In this document: positions 35,202 through 46,270 of the stretch, one piece after another
Numbering within the stretch: the stretch's first letter is position 1
Layout: every line of letters begins with the position of its first letter
Source of the DNA: Kalmusia sp. IMI 367209
Taxonomy: Eukaryota > Ascomycota > Dothideomycetes > Pleosporales > Didymosphaeriaceae
Reading direction: 5' to 3'
DNA length: 64,000 nucleotides
Assembly (NCBI GenBank): GCA_027946365.1
Contig: JAPEUQ010000006.1
Coordinates: forward strand, 124,001-188,000
Made by a program: the position numbers and the translations under genes
The notes under the pieces: generated by a model
Seen by the model: the letters and a program-made list of their open reading frames with translations, nothing else
What the model was told of the DNA's origin: nothing
Database searches by the model: none

Positions 35202-36257
35202 ATGGCGAAGTTGACTCAGTCGCGCGGTGTCGGACCCCAAACTCAGAAGGCGAGCAAGAAGCATGAGCTTGTGAGTAATTTTTGTGCCATCCTACGAGTA
35301 CAGTACCTAACGGACTGTCAGACTTCGATAGAACTCACTGGCCTGGCGGCTGTCCTCCTCTTGCTTCCTCTCCTCATACAAGCGCTGTGGCCCACCCAGC
35401 TAGGTCGATTCTTGCCAAACAGACTACAAACAAAGCTATCTTCAGTACAAAATGACAAGGACGTTGCTCTTGATCCATCATCGCCCTCGCTCCTCGAGGA
35501 TTGCAGAACCCACAGCTACACCACCGAAATCATCTCCCTTGACCCCCTAATGATATACATCAACAACTTCACCTCACCCACCGAAGCCGAAGCCTCATCG
35601 CCATGCTGGCACTGCCTCCTCCCATCACCACAATCCTCCCAACTAATCTTCCGTAGCTCAGCCGACTTCGAAGACTCCTTCATCTCCCGCTCAGGTGGTG
35701 GCGTTCAAAAAGTCTCGGGCCGCACCTCGCAATCCGCACCGCTCGAAATCTCCCATCCGCTCGTATCCTGCATCCTGGGTCGCGCGCGCACCTTCCTAGG
35801 CACCATGCTACAGCCCACTGAGCCCTTCAGCACACCCCAGCTCGTGCGCTACTTCCCGACCCAGCGGTACGACCTGCACACCGACTTCTGGCCGCGGCAC
35901 CAGATGCTGAACGACGGCAGCGGGCGCCTATTCAATCGCCCTGCATCGTTCTTCGTGTTCCTGCGGGACAACTGTACGGAGGGCGAGACGTATTTTCCTG
36001 GCGTCGATGTCTTGGAAAGGGATCGGCAGGGTGGGTTGGAAGGCTTGTTTGGGGGCAAAGTAAGAAAGGATGGAAGGAGAGGGAAGGAAGGGGGTGTGAG
36101 ATTTAAGCCTATTGTTGGCAATGCGATCTTCTGGGTCAATATTGGGGAGGATGGGGTCGGAGATCGAAGGGTGGTGCATGCAGGGTTGCCGGTTGGAGAA
36201 GGGGAAAAGATTGGGATGAACATTTGGCCGAGGAAATTCTATGAGGCAGAAGAGTAG
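35202..36257 (+). CDS. Membrane-anchored prolyl 4-hydroxylase-like Fe(II)/2OG dioxygenase
   Basis: The frame is open from 35202 to 36257 (351 aa), but 35271-35321 is a probable 51-nt intron with a GTGAGT donor, a CTAAC branch site and a GTCAG acceptor, leaving 334 aa. A short cytoplasmic N-terminus is followed by one membrane helix (ELTGLAAVLLLLPLLIQALW). The P4Hc domain covers the rest. The iron-binding HxD is in YDLHTDFWP, the distal His in RVVHAGLPV, and the 2-oxoglutarate-binding basic residue follows in EKIGMNIWPR. FFVFLRDNCTEGETYFPGV is typical of the family. An ER-luminal hydroxylase is likely from the topology; the substrate is unknown. Confidence 0.88.
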   Translation: MAKLTQSRGVGPQTQKASKKHELVSNFCAILRVQYLTDCQTSIELTGLAAVLLLLPLLIQALWPTQLGRFLPNRLQTKLSSVQNDKDVALDPSSPSLLEDCRTHSYTTEIISLDPLMIYINNFTSPTEAEASSPCWHCLLPSPQSSQLIFRSSADFEDSFISRSGGGVQKVSGRTSQSAPLEISHPLVSCILGRARTFLGTMLQPTEPFSTPQLVRYFPTQRYDLHTDFWPRHQMLNDGSGRLFNRPASFFVFLRDNCTEGETYFPGVDVLERDRQGGLEGLFGGKVRKDGRRGKEGGVRFKPIVGNAIFWVNIGEDGVGDRRVVHAGLPVGEGEKIGMNIWPRKFYEAEE

Positions 36258-36720
36258 TGTTTTCTGAAGATTTGGAGTCTGTGGGGTTTTAGAGTTGGTT
36301 TTCTGTGGTATTGAGTCGTAGAGTTCACCAGCTTTTAGCGTTGCTTGCGTCGTGACCTGCATTGATATAACTTCGCATTCAGGCTTCACTGTTCGCTAGA
36401 TTTTTCCAGTCTAGTTTTAGTTTGTCGCATTTCGGTTCCAAAATCGAAAAGAGGAAGTTCCAGTATCCCTACGATAGACCAATCATAATTCTGTTGCCTG
36501 ATAAGGCCCACATCGTAGTTCACAGGCATCCACATACAGGCATATATAAATACAACAATCTCTCTCTGTATGTCTATCTGGCCCCTCATAGCTCATTTGT
36601 GCTTCAGATTTTCCACAGTTGCTTGTTTCATTGCAGAACTCTGTTTCCTCACTACCAGCATCGAGGTTGGAGTTTCTTGCCCACTATACCCATTCGACTT
36701 TGCTCCCGCGCAATTCAATT
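36258..36720. other. Promoter region of the sirtuin gene
   Basis: 463 bases without a gene. A TATATAAAT element lies at 36543-36551. Confidence 0.6.
36543..36551 (+). promoter_or_regulatory. TATA-like element upstream of the sirtuin gene
   Basis: TATATAAAT lies about 175 bases upstream of the ATG at 36721. Confidence 0.4.
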
Positions 36721-37781
36721 ATGCCGCCTCTCACAAATGATTTCAAGCAAGAACTACGCACCAAGGCTAATGCAAGTCTGCAGCGGCATTTGAAGAGTTT
36801 GGAGGAAGAAGCCCGCGCCGTCAAGCATGACCCTCCGTCGCCCGAATCTCTCGCATCATTCAAAGCACATCTGCAATCATCGAAGCGTATCTTGGTCTTG
36901 ATTGGTGCTGGACTATCTGCATCGTCGAGAATTCCGACGTACCGCGGAGCTGGAGGTTTCTGGAGAACGTATTCGGATCAGCAACTTGCGAGAAAGAGCG
37001 CATTTGAGGAAGATCCTGTCACGGTCTGGCAATTTTACAACTATAGAAGAAGCCAGGTTGCATCTGCTCTACCGAATCCAGCACACTACGCTCTTGCAGA
37101 GCTAGCGACCAGGAAACCAGGACTCTTGTCTGTCAACCAGAATGTTGATAGTGGGTACATAGCATCCGTCGTACTCAACATCTACTAATTGCATGCACAG
37201 AGTTGTGTCAAAGAGCCGGTCATCCGCTGAACCAAATACTCGACTTCCATGGCTCACTGTTTCGGGTGAAATGTTCCAACGAAGCCTGCGACTACGAAGA
37301 AGAGAATCATATCCCGATCATGCCCAAGCTACCGCTTTCGGGTGTTCCCAACTTCCTTGACTCAGCCGACTCAAGCGCTGCTGTGTCCGAAAGTAGCATC
37401 GAAGATTTACCATATTGCCCAAAGTGCAAGGTTAATCTGCTTCGACCAGCCGTCGTGTGGTTTGGTGAGAATATCCCAGAAGAACGAGCCAATCGTGTCG
37501 ACAAATGGCTACGGGGAAGCGACACTGAGGCCCACGCGGAAGAGTCGAGCACAGTCGAGAGCAGCAAAGTCGACCTCATGCTTGTCATAGGGACATCGGC
37601 CATGGTTTATCCAGCAGCGGGCTATATCACTCGGGCTCGAAAGCAAGGCGCTCGTGTGGCTTTCTTCAACATGGAGGTTAGGAACGCAGGGGTTGCGAGG
37701 CCGGAGCCTGATGACTGGGTCTTTTTGGGAGATGCGGCTGAGCTTGTTCCTCAGGCATTTGATGGATTCTTGCGCCAGTAA
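36721..37781 (+). CDS. Class III (SIRT5-like) NAD-dependent protein deacylase
   Basis: Two exons, 36721-37150 and 37201-37781, give 336 aa. The start is the ATG at 36721; the same frame is open further upstream but without an ATG that precedes conserved sequence. The NAD-binding segment is VLIGAGLSASSRIPTYRG, then SVNQNVDKLCQRAGHP spans the intron. The catalytic His is in LDFHGS (His160). Two Cys pairs (KCSNEAC and YCPKC) bind zinc. FYNYRR places Tyr106 and Arg109 where human SIRT5 has Tyr102 and Arg105, which recognise succinyl, malonyl and glutaryl groups. A desuccinylase/demalonylase activity is therefore the expected function. An insertion rich in Ser and Glu precedes the final Rossmann strands. 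Confidence 0.93.
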
Positions 37782-38078
37782 AGGAGTCTTTCGAAGGATT
37801 CGCGAGGTCTAGCATACTTGTCATGACGTAACATCATACATGGCAGAAAGTGCGTGCCTCGAACGACAATAGCAAGAGGGATTCACCATCGTAAAAGTAA
37901 AAATACAAGCTAGAACTTCCTTAAACATCAATAGATTTTCAATGGTCCAGCTCTGGACACCTTTTACACGTGATGGCGTTAGGAGCCTTGGCGAATGGGC
38001 CTAAACCGAGGCCGCGAGACAGACCAACGGACTCTCTGACTCCACATGACCAGCATCAAAAGGGTCCCTATATCCACA

Positions 38079-39855
38079 ATGCCGTCACCAGCAACACCTC
38101 GCCGGGTAGGTAAGAATGGAGCTCTGGTCTTGAAATGTCTGTAAAAGCTTGCTCACCGTCGCCGCAGATCCAGTTTGTGGAACATGTAGGAAGAAATGTC
38201 GCAAATGCGATAGAACAAAACCTGAATGTAAAAGATGTATTTCGCAAGGGTTGGTGTGCGAGGGATATCCTTTGAATATCAAGATATACGGTATGGAGGG
38301 AGGAACCATGCGCAAGTCACGACCACGTTCACGACGCGAAAGCGCTTCGACTACAGTCAAAACCAGATCAGCGGCCAAACCAGTCTCACCCATGATAACA
38401 TCTCCGGCAGGATCAGCTTTTTCCTCAGGGTCTTCCACAGGCCTTAGAGTAGGCATGTCTGTAGATACCAGTCTCTGTCTATCGGCAGCAAACCTCCAAC
38501 TTCGGGACGACGACGACGTGCAAAACTTATTATCATACTGTATGTCTTCAGCATCACATTGCGTTGCGATTTTCTGACATATAGTATAGACGAAGACGTT
38601 GTGTGTCCAAAGCTATCGATTACCTCTCAAAACGCACCTGACCCATTTAAAGCCTACATCCTCCCTCTCGCACTTCAACAGTCGGGCTTGTTAAAAGCAG
38701 TGCTAGGTCTCACTGCATGTCATCTAGCTGCTCAAGGACCAGTGCCTAATCGTCGGTTAGAGACAGCTGCATTAGAGTATCGAGTGTCCGCTCTTCAATC
38801 TTTAAGTGCACTCTTACTGAAAGAGGAATGCTTTAGCCTTAATGATACTGAAGAAGAGACCACTCTGGCGATTGTTCTAATGCTCGTACTCCATGATGTA
38901 TGTGTTCCCTTCTACTAATGACCCCTCAGCTTCCTCATAATAACCATGAATAGACATTCGAATCCGGAAAATCGATGCATGGTGCCCATCTAAACGGTGT
39001 AGCCTTTCTGTGCTCTCGTCTTGCTGAACGGACAAGTGTTATTAGTTGGAGTCAAAAGTTTCTGGTCACTGCGTTGACCTGGTCAGTCTCTTTATCGCAT
39101 CCTGACTCCCGGGTATTAATCTACCTAGGTTTGATCTTCTACGTGGCTTTAGTGGTGCTGAGAAGCTTGCATTTCCACCCAACATCCATAAATTCGTCGC
39201 CGAATCTGCGGATTCTACCCTTAATTCTTTGGTTGGTTGCCCAGTCGAGGTTTTCATCGCCATCAGCGATACCCTCGCTGCAGGCAAAGAGTATCGCGCG
39301 CAAAAATTGGAAGAGGAGAATTTCAAACTCTCTTTGAAGGACACTTTGTTGGGTTTGCAAACTTGGAATCCGCTCACTGGCCTCTATCCAAATGCAGATC
39401 CCGAGTGGACATATCTAGCAGATGCTTACCGGCACATGGCCATATTACGAGTCCTCCGATTTCCTGATCCATTCAGTATTCCATGTAACGACCACCAGAT
39501 TCGTGCTTCGGTTGAAGCCATCCTTGATGCGTCTACCAGGGTCTCCCGGCGCTCGCCCTATTTCAAGCGCCTATTGTTTCCGCTATTTGTTGCCGGTGCC
39601 GACACCGCCTCCCCCCATCAGCAACAGTACGTTGTCATGTGCGTTGAGCACATCAAAGAGATGACTGGAGTCATATATCACAGCGTCACAGAACTTCTGG
39701 AGAAGACGTGGCAAGATCGGGTGGCATCTGATGGTCTGCACAATGTGCCATGGCAAGAATATGTACGCGATCTAATCCTCATTCCTACGGACTTCTAACA
39801 TAGCTAGACATGCTCAATTCACCTCCCGCGTCAACATGACTACTTGTTCTTTTGA
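38079..39855 (+). CDS. Zn2Cys6 fungal transcription factor
   Basis: Six exons (38079-38109, 38168-38539, 38590-38897, 38954-39081, 39129-39762, 39808-39855) give 506 aa. The first exon is 31 nt; the zinc cluster begins in exon 2 (CGTCRKKCRKC...ECKRCISQGLVC), followed by CEGY and a basic Ser/Thr region. The rest resembles the fungal_trans_2-type regulators, with AYILPLALQQSGLLKAVLGL and GAHLNGVAFLC. The last 16-codon exon is proposed because it yields a C-terminus ending RQHDYLFF, the usual ending of this group; without it the frame would end VRDLILIPTDF at 39798. It lies next to the permease and dioxygenase and is the obvious candidate local regulator. Confidence 0.85.
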
Positions 39856-39946
39856 TATATTGCAAATTATAGATACACATGTAGTTCATCCCGACCTTCA
39901 AGGAGCATCACGCTCATCGCGTAGCCCAGCCACTACAATTCCTGCT

Positions 39947-41876
39947 TCAATCGCGCTTCCAGTCGATTTTCGGGCCCATAAAATTATGGCCTATAGTAAA
40001 CCAAAAAGACATAATGATAGTCACCAAGCCGGCCAGACATACGCTGGTGTAGTTCATGCTTCCTGCTTCAACGGGTAGTTGGGGAGGCATGCAAACGCAG
40101 ACTCCTAATACCACGATCCACAACACAGAAAAGCCATTGCAAAAGTACCCAACATATCCCAACTTCAGCCAGCGGGGTGGTAGCTTGTGCCTACCTTGCA
40201 CAAGAAGAATGCCTTGTGGCACAACGTACGAGATGTTGAGGAATAGTACGGCTGAGGTGACGATAGAGTTGAAAGCGGTTGTCGACGCAAAGTACAACAG
40301 TCCGTAGAGGCAAACAAATATGAATGCGGCAAATGTTGTCCGCACTGGAAACTCTCTTTTCTCATCAACGTGGGAGAAGTATTCGGAAAATGGAACTCCG
40401 CCCTTCTAGTATATAAGTATTTATTTCTCTCGCGACAGTCAAGACTTACGTCTCTTGCGAAAGCCCATGCTAACCTCCCGGAGGTGAGGAACTGCGCAGA
40501 GAGACAAACTACTCCTATTAGCATTATGGGCAGCAGAAGTCGATCGAGATCTTACTGATGTACACAACAAGGAGCCAGATTGAGAGAATTGCCGTTGCGG
40601 TTCTGTTCCCGGTCCTGCGATTCATGTAAACAAGTAAACCTTTCTGTAATATGGAAGACTAACGCTTGATATAGGAGCTCTAGACTTGGCAAAGGTGAAG
40701 ATGTGACAGCTTCAATATCTGTCATGCAGAATGTCAATGCTAGCAGTAGTGGAAAGCTTGAGACGAGACCAATGGCGACCGTCACACTCATAACTTGTGG
40801 CACCCGGCGACCCGGTTGTTGAATCTCCTCGCTGATGTGTATAGCTACCCACATTAGCGACTAGTTTGCACGAGCAACGCGTTTGGTCCTTACCGCCATC
40901 GGTACCACCGTAAGCGTACATGGCATTGCAGATGCCTAACAGCCACGCGGTACTATAAGACCAACCGCTTGTACCAACGCCGGTCTTTGTGATGAAGGAT
41001 CCTGGCTGCGTATGTTGTTTCATTGCGAGGGTAGTAACGAACCAGATCAAGCATCCGATCAAAGAAGTGTATAAAGATATCTGAACAGTTAGAGGTACGC
41101 GCTTCGGAACAATGTATAACGGTAACGCTAGGAACCCCAGTCAGTATACACACCTAATCTCCCTATGTTCATCCCTCACCAGTAATGAAAGCAACGGCGA
41201 CGTATATCAGCCAGAGTTGCCATGCTTGGACCTCAAATTCTGGGTGGAAGAAGGCGACTATTCCAGCTGTGCTCACGGCGGCCAGAGATACGCCCGAGCA
41301 AGTAACCAGCCACCATGCAAGCACAGACATCCACCCTGTGATATAAGCCGCGAATCTACGTGTCTTCGGCGGTGCGAGGATGTAGCAGAAATGATATTGC
41401 CCACCCGAGGACTAGCAACAAGAGCATGATTAGACAAACAAGTACAGAATAGTGAGCTACTACTTACGGGATACGCAGATGCAAGCTCGCTTAGACCAAG
41501 AGTGATTGTGTATTGCACGAAGAATGCTACGATCAACCCAAATACGACACTGTTCGGTCCGCCGTAGATCAGGTTCTGCCCGAAACAGCTCTACGAAGTT
41601 CAAGTCAGTAGAACAGTATCCTTATTGAGATTTCTCTCGACTTACCAAGTACCCAGCCCACGAATTTGTGATCGAAAAGCCCAAGCCTAGAGCGGAGATC
41701 CAGCTAAATTGTCGCTCAAGAACTGCTTCATGGCCATTTGCTCTTAGAATTTCATTGTCAATTTCTTCCGTCGTTTTGCCTTTGTTCAATTGTTCGACAT
41801 CGTATGAGTCGGCGGTGCCATTTTGCAATGTCGCAGCAGACTCCGACACGATCTTTTTAATTTCATTCTCGATCAT
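39947..41876 (-). CDS. APC-superfamily amino acid / amine permease
   Basis: Eight exons are read as 41876-41646, 41590-41468, 41411-41180, 41127-40894, 40844-40664, 40614-40556, 40514-40450 and 40405-39947, giving 527 aa in a continuous frame. About 12 membrane helices are expected. Signatures include RQFSWISALGLGFSITNSWAG in helix 1, ELASAYPSSGGQYHF in helix 3, YGGTDGAIHISEEIQQPGRR and LAWAFARDKGG. This is the GABA/choline/amino-acid permease group of fungi. Exon 5 uses a weaker GTTAGT donor, and exon 8 could begin three bases later. Its gene is tail-to-tail with the Zn2Cys6 regulator (91 bases apart). A substrate such as a polyamine, choline, GABA or amino acid is possible. Confidence 0.9.
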
Positions 41877-42675
41877 TATGGTTTTTGAGTAGAGACAATT
41901 ACTTTGATGGGGGTAGACGACGTGAGTAAGTAGAGCACTGAGTCGATAACAATGAGCTGTTTCAAAGGCAGGTGAGGCATCAGCGTTAAACGTTATATAC
42001 CCCTTCCTGCATCCTCTCGATACTTGCTATGTCGTTTGGTCACAAGCCTGTCACATCTCCAGGGCTTGATCCGGGTCAGAACCCTTATCACGCCAACATG
42101 CATCTATCTGGTTGTGGCTGTTATCTCTGCTAGTGGTGCGAGCCGCGATTCAGAGCGCAAGATCGCGACGCAGTCCTATCACGGTATGCTATCAGCTCCA
42201 TGCTACATACATCATGCCAACCGGCACACTCTACCGTACCGTCAATAGCTCAACGTCAATTCAACTCCGGAGAGGGGTAGGTAGCAGTTGTAGCGTCAGA
42301 CGACTATCTGCGAAGCACATCTCGTCCGAAGTAGAAACTAACAATTTCGACGTGCAGTTCCAAGAATCCGGGGTAAGAATTCCGGAGGTAATGCTACCGT
42401 GTATGCAAGTGTTGTGTGCCTGGCAAGGGCCCCTGGGAGCTGGTGGAGCTTCCGAGGATAGTTAGTGCAGTTGACCGAATCTCCCAATCTAGTCAAGAAC
42501 GTATGCAGGCTCTGTTCGGCTCAGACCCGTCTCTGTGGGTCACCTACCTTGTGACGTTATCAGCTTCCGACTTGAGCGTCGATATAAGTGGAAGTCGAAC
42601 GGCCATGTTAGTGTTTTTAATCAGAATAATCGAATTGCGCTGTGTCCTATCAATTGTAAAGACTCACACGTCATA
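41877..42675. other. Divergent promoter region, permease / PhyH gene
   Basis: About 800 bases with only short ORFs of no recognised content. A TATA-like element for the permease lies at 41993-41999. Confidence 0.6.
41993..41999 (-). promoter_or_regulatory. TATA-like element of the permease gene
   Basis: TATATAA on the minus strand lies about 117 bases upstream of the permease start codon at 41876. Confidence 0.4.
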
Positions 42676-43719
42676 ATGCCTGGTCCTATCACCGAGTTGC
42701 CACCTGGCGTCCCAAACTGTGGCCGCAGATGCTCCCCTCGAATACGTCCTACAACTGCTTAAGCGCGACGGAGGAGTTTTCGTTAAGAAATTTATTTCTG
42801 AAGAAGATGTAGATAAAGCCTACGACGAGTGTCGTGAGCGAATAGACAATGATATGGAATGGGAAGGAGATTTCTTTCCGAGTGAGTCAATAAATGTCTC
42901 CTGTATCATGATCCATATATGCTCAATCCGTTTTCAGAAGAAACACAGCGAGCCCCTGGCCTAATCGGACTGAGTCCAACATACACCAAAACGCAATTGA
43001 TGCATCCGCTCTACCGCGCTGTCTGCGACCATTTCTTAACCACCAGAAGCATGTTCTGGTGGGGCAATGATAGAAAGGAGTCCGTTTCTAAACCTTATGT
43101 ACATTCGGCTGTAGCGATGAGGATTGGACCTGGCGGCAAAGCACAACCGCTTCATCGAGACGACTACATCGCGCATAATGTGCACACAGAAGTGTCGGAA
43201 TGGAATGATGAAAGAGACAAAAACCGTGAGACAGCTATTGGGTGTTTTGTAGCTGGATGTAAAGTAACACCCGCAAATGGTGGCACAGCTTTCATCCCTG
43301 GCAGTCATCTCTGGCAAGTCTCTCCCTCTACGATGAGAGCAGCCGAAATTTAACATACTACGCGCAGGGGCAACGATCGCAAGACACCGCCAGATGTGAA
43401 CCAATGCATATACGCCGACATGGAGAAAGGCGATGCCTTCTTCATGCTAGCATCCGCCTTCCATGGTGGTGGTGCTAACACGACGAAAGACGAGAAACGA
43501 CTCGTCTTTGGAACTTTCGTCACGCGCGGATATCTCCGCCAGGAAGAGAATCAGTTCTTAGCTGTTCCTCATGAGGTAGCGCGGCAGTATTCAAGAGATG
43601 TATTGGAGTATATTGGGTACTCGATTTCGGACCCTGCTTGTGGGACAGTCGATCAACTTGATCCCATATATGCGCTGTATCCGGAGTGGAAGAAGGATGC
43701 TAAGTACAAGGATTTCTAA
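42676..43719 (+). CDS. PhyH-family Fe(II)/2OG dioxygenase, 5' end problematic
   Basis: The conserved frame is 42719-42881, 42938-43313 and 43368-43719 (296 aa from the first conserved codon). It opens with VAADAPLEYVLQLLKRDGG, which lacks an in-frame ATG. The only nearby ATG, at 42676, encodes MPGPITELPPGVPN in the +1 frame and abuts it, so one extra base near 42716-42720 would explain the break. The iron site is HRD in PLHRDDY, with the distal His in FHGGGANTTKD and the 2OG-binding Arg in KRLVFGTF or RGYLRQEEN. The second intron uses a GC donor (TG^GCAAGT) and a CGCGCAG acceptor; it restores SHLWGNDRKTPPDVNQ. Relatives oxidise fungal metabolites or CoA esters. The gene may be inactive. Confidence 0.75.
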
Positions 43720-44698
43720 GAATGGTGCTGGGAATTACAAGGTATGAAATTTTTGATGGCCTTTAGAATAGCCTAAACGATTTAAAGCTTCACATTGCTG
43801 TAGCCTTTAAGATGATACTGCCTTACTGTGTTGATACTTGTACGAGATGATTTGTCGACGCATTTTCGCTTCGATATCTCACCTTCTAATTATCTCGTCT
43901 AGACTTGCCAAGCTACCGCTCGGCTTTTTGAGGAAATCTCCGGTCCGCAGCTCCTCTAGAAATAAAGGAAGAGGGCCCAGCATTTTTCATCCTTCGTCGA
44001 GCGACCAGAATGCATCCGGATTTCACAGATTGCCACACGTTATGAAACTCGAACCGCCCACTTGTTGATAACACTTACCGTTGAGGTATATCTCTGAATA
44101 CGACACTAGGAGAAGGGAGGATAGCCTGACATCATACACCCATCGCGAAGCGATCTGAGATTATCCCGACTTCGCACAATACCGCACTGCATCAAGATTA
44201 ACAATGCACTTGCTGATAAGACTCATCATTCGAGTATATCTTCCAACACCAAGGTATCTCTAGCTGACTCGCCTCCATGCATCTTGGCGTTAAATCTGCG
44301 GCAGCTTGCATTAGCATATCTCTACCCTGCATTTCCGTAGCATAGAAATTATCAGTCGCAAGGCATCTGCAGAAGGTTTGTACCAGGGTTGTCTAACCGA
44401 AAAAGGAAGTTTCCCCAACCCACATGAGCATATGCGCAGCTCCGACATCGATCACAAGCATTTCTGGTATCAGTTTGCACCCTCCATAAGGACCAATGTC
44501 ATTTTGCGCCTAGTCTTTGCTTGCCGAGGCGATAATGGACAAGTTCATGATCCCGAGATTAACGATGATATCTTTCTTAAGCTGAGCCTAAGCCAGAGTA
44601 GTAGCACACAATTTATTCTCCTGTTTCGTTTATTGTTTTCGATTCTTATCTGCCGAATTATCTGGCAGTCCAGTGATAATCTTGACCTTTCGTTCACC
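43720..44698. other. Intergenic, nothing recognised
   Basis: About 1 kb between same-strand genes. The frame upstream of the SDR is open back to 44378 but has no SDR-like content, so it is treated as leader. Confidence 0.5.
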
Positions 44699-45640
44699 AT
44701 GACACATATTTCTCTGAATGGTCACTCAAAGGCTTCAATGACAGAGCCTCGTAAAGTCTACGACCTAGCAGGCTTAACTGCCATAACAACAGGTTCTTCG
44801 AGGTACAGCAACTCATCACTGCCCAAAGTAAACATGTTTACCTTTTCTAGGGGTATTGGTTCTGGTATAGCGCTCGAACTCGCTCGCCGTGGCTCGAATG
44901 TTGTTGTCAACTATACTTCGTCAAAGAGCCAAAAGGCAGCCGACGAGGTTGTAAATATAATAGCCAACGCTGGCTCGGGAGCACGCGCTGTCTCAACACA
45001 AGCCGACGTCACCACGACCGAAGGCCAGAACAAGCTCGTGGAGGCAGCTTTAGCTCTGAGTGAGAACAATACGATCAACATCCTGGTTCACAATGCAGGG
45101 AATGGTGACGACTGCTATCTCCCTGACATCACAGAAGACTTCTACGAAATGCAAACCAAGACAAATGTGAAAGGTAGGTGTCACTTTCCCCATACCATCA
45201 CGGGACAATCCGTTGACAGCAACTCCCACGCAGCACCCATCTTCCTTACCCAAAAAGTAATTCCCTACATGCCCCGGGGCGGCCGCATAATCCTCATCTC
45301 CTCCTGCTCCGCACGCATGGGCGTCGCGCAGCAAACTGTCTACGCTGCGACCAAAGCCTCCAACGAGTCCTTTGCGCGCGTCTGGGCCACTGAGCTCGGG
45401 CAATCCAAGGGAATTACTGTGAATTGTGTGAACCCGGGACCTGTGGCAACAGATGGATATTACAGCAGTACGCAGGATTTTCTAGATGATTTGAAGCCAT
45501 TGATAGATAGTACGCCTGCGGAAGCGAGGGTAGGAGAGGTAAGGGATATTGCGCCTATTGTTGGGTTTTTGGCGAGCGAGGAAAGCAGGTGGGTCACGGG
45601 AAGTACGATTAGTGCTTGCGGAGGGCTTCTATTCTTCTAA
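44699..45640 (+). CDS. Classical short-chain dehydrogenase/reductase
   Basis: The frame is open throughout, but two in-frame introns are proposed: 44803-44850 (48 nt) and 45174-45233 (60 nt). Removing them gives exons 44699-44802, 44851-45173 and 45234-45640 and a 277-aa protein. The first splice restores the cofactor motif TGSSRGIGSGIALELARRG, which the unspliced reading breaks; the second joins TNVKAPIFLTQKV. LVHNAGNGDD, the catalytic Ser in ISSCSARMG and YAATK complete the active site. VNCVNPGPVATDGYY and a C-terminal GSTISACGGLLFF follow. This resembles fungal hydroxynaphthalene/ketoacyl-type reductases. The substrate is unknown. It lies between the PhyH dioxygenase and the acetyltransferase. 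Confidence 0.9.
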   Translation: MTHISLNGHSKASMTEPRKVYDLAGLTAITTGSSRYSNSSLPKVNMFTFSRGIGSGIALELARRGSNVVVNYTSSKSQKAADEVVNIIANAGSGARAVSTQADVTTTEGQNKLVEAALALSENNTINILVHNAGNGDDCYLPDITEDFYEMQTKTNVKGRCHFPHTITGQSVDSNSHAAPIFLTQKVIPYMPRGGRIILISSCSARMGVAQQTVYAATKASNESFARVWATELGQSKGITVNCVNPGPVATDGYYSSTQDFLDDLKPLIDSTPAEARVGEVRDIAPIVGFLASEESRWVTGSTISACGGLLFF

Positions 45641-46270
45641 AGAAAAAGAGGTATAGTGGTGCTATAGTTTTGTATTGAACGGCCTGGGTCGGGAGTCGCA
45701 GGTTTGGCAATGTCTGGAGGTGTGTAGTGAGCCTATACATCAGAAACCCACATTTATAGATTTTCTCTAGTGCAGCACGTTATAAAATATGTTGTCCTGT
45801 ATTGAAACTAAAACATTTTCCACATCTTATTGTCCTATCTCGAGATACCCTTCCTCTATGAAGGTTATCGATGTAAGAGAGGGCTAACGTTCCTGCTCCC
45901 TCCGACAGCTATGAACATCCCGCTCTTTATAGACCTTTAGCACTTCGACGTATCGTCTCAAGAGGCTTTATGTTTTTCATGCGATTTCCGGTGATTGGAA
46001 ATAGGACATCAGCATGAGATAAAAGGTCTGCCTGATGCCTCCTGATCATGGTCGATATGTGGTAGGAAGTGGAGAGATGAATCGTCTACGTAGAGAACGC
46101 ACAAGTAAAAATAAATGCATACAACCTGGACTCCAGAAATGATAGTGGACCTTGCCGCCTACAAATGACTGAACGCGGATCAAACTGTGTAACATGGGCT
46201 GACTTGGCACATGGGTATAGTAAAGACACTGCTGTGGTAGAGATCTTGATAATGATTCTGCTTTGGCATT
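45641..46270. other. Convergent 3' region, nothing recognised
   Basis: 630 bases lie between the ends of the SDR and the acetyltransferase genes, AT-rich, without a gene. Confidence 0.6.

Noticed and set aside
36619..36720. N-terminal extension of the sirtuin
   Set aside because: The open frame upstream has no suitable ATG, and the protein is complete from 36721.
44378..44698. 107-residue N-terminal extension of the second SDR
   Set aside because: The sequence is unlike any targeting or SDR segment, while the ATG at 44699 gives a normal-length enzyme.
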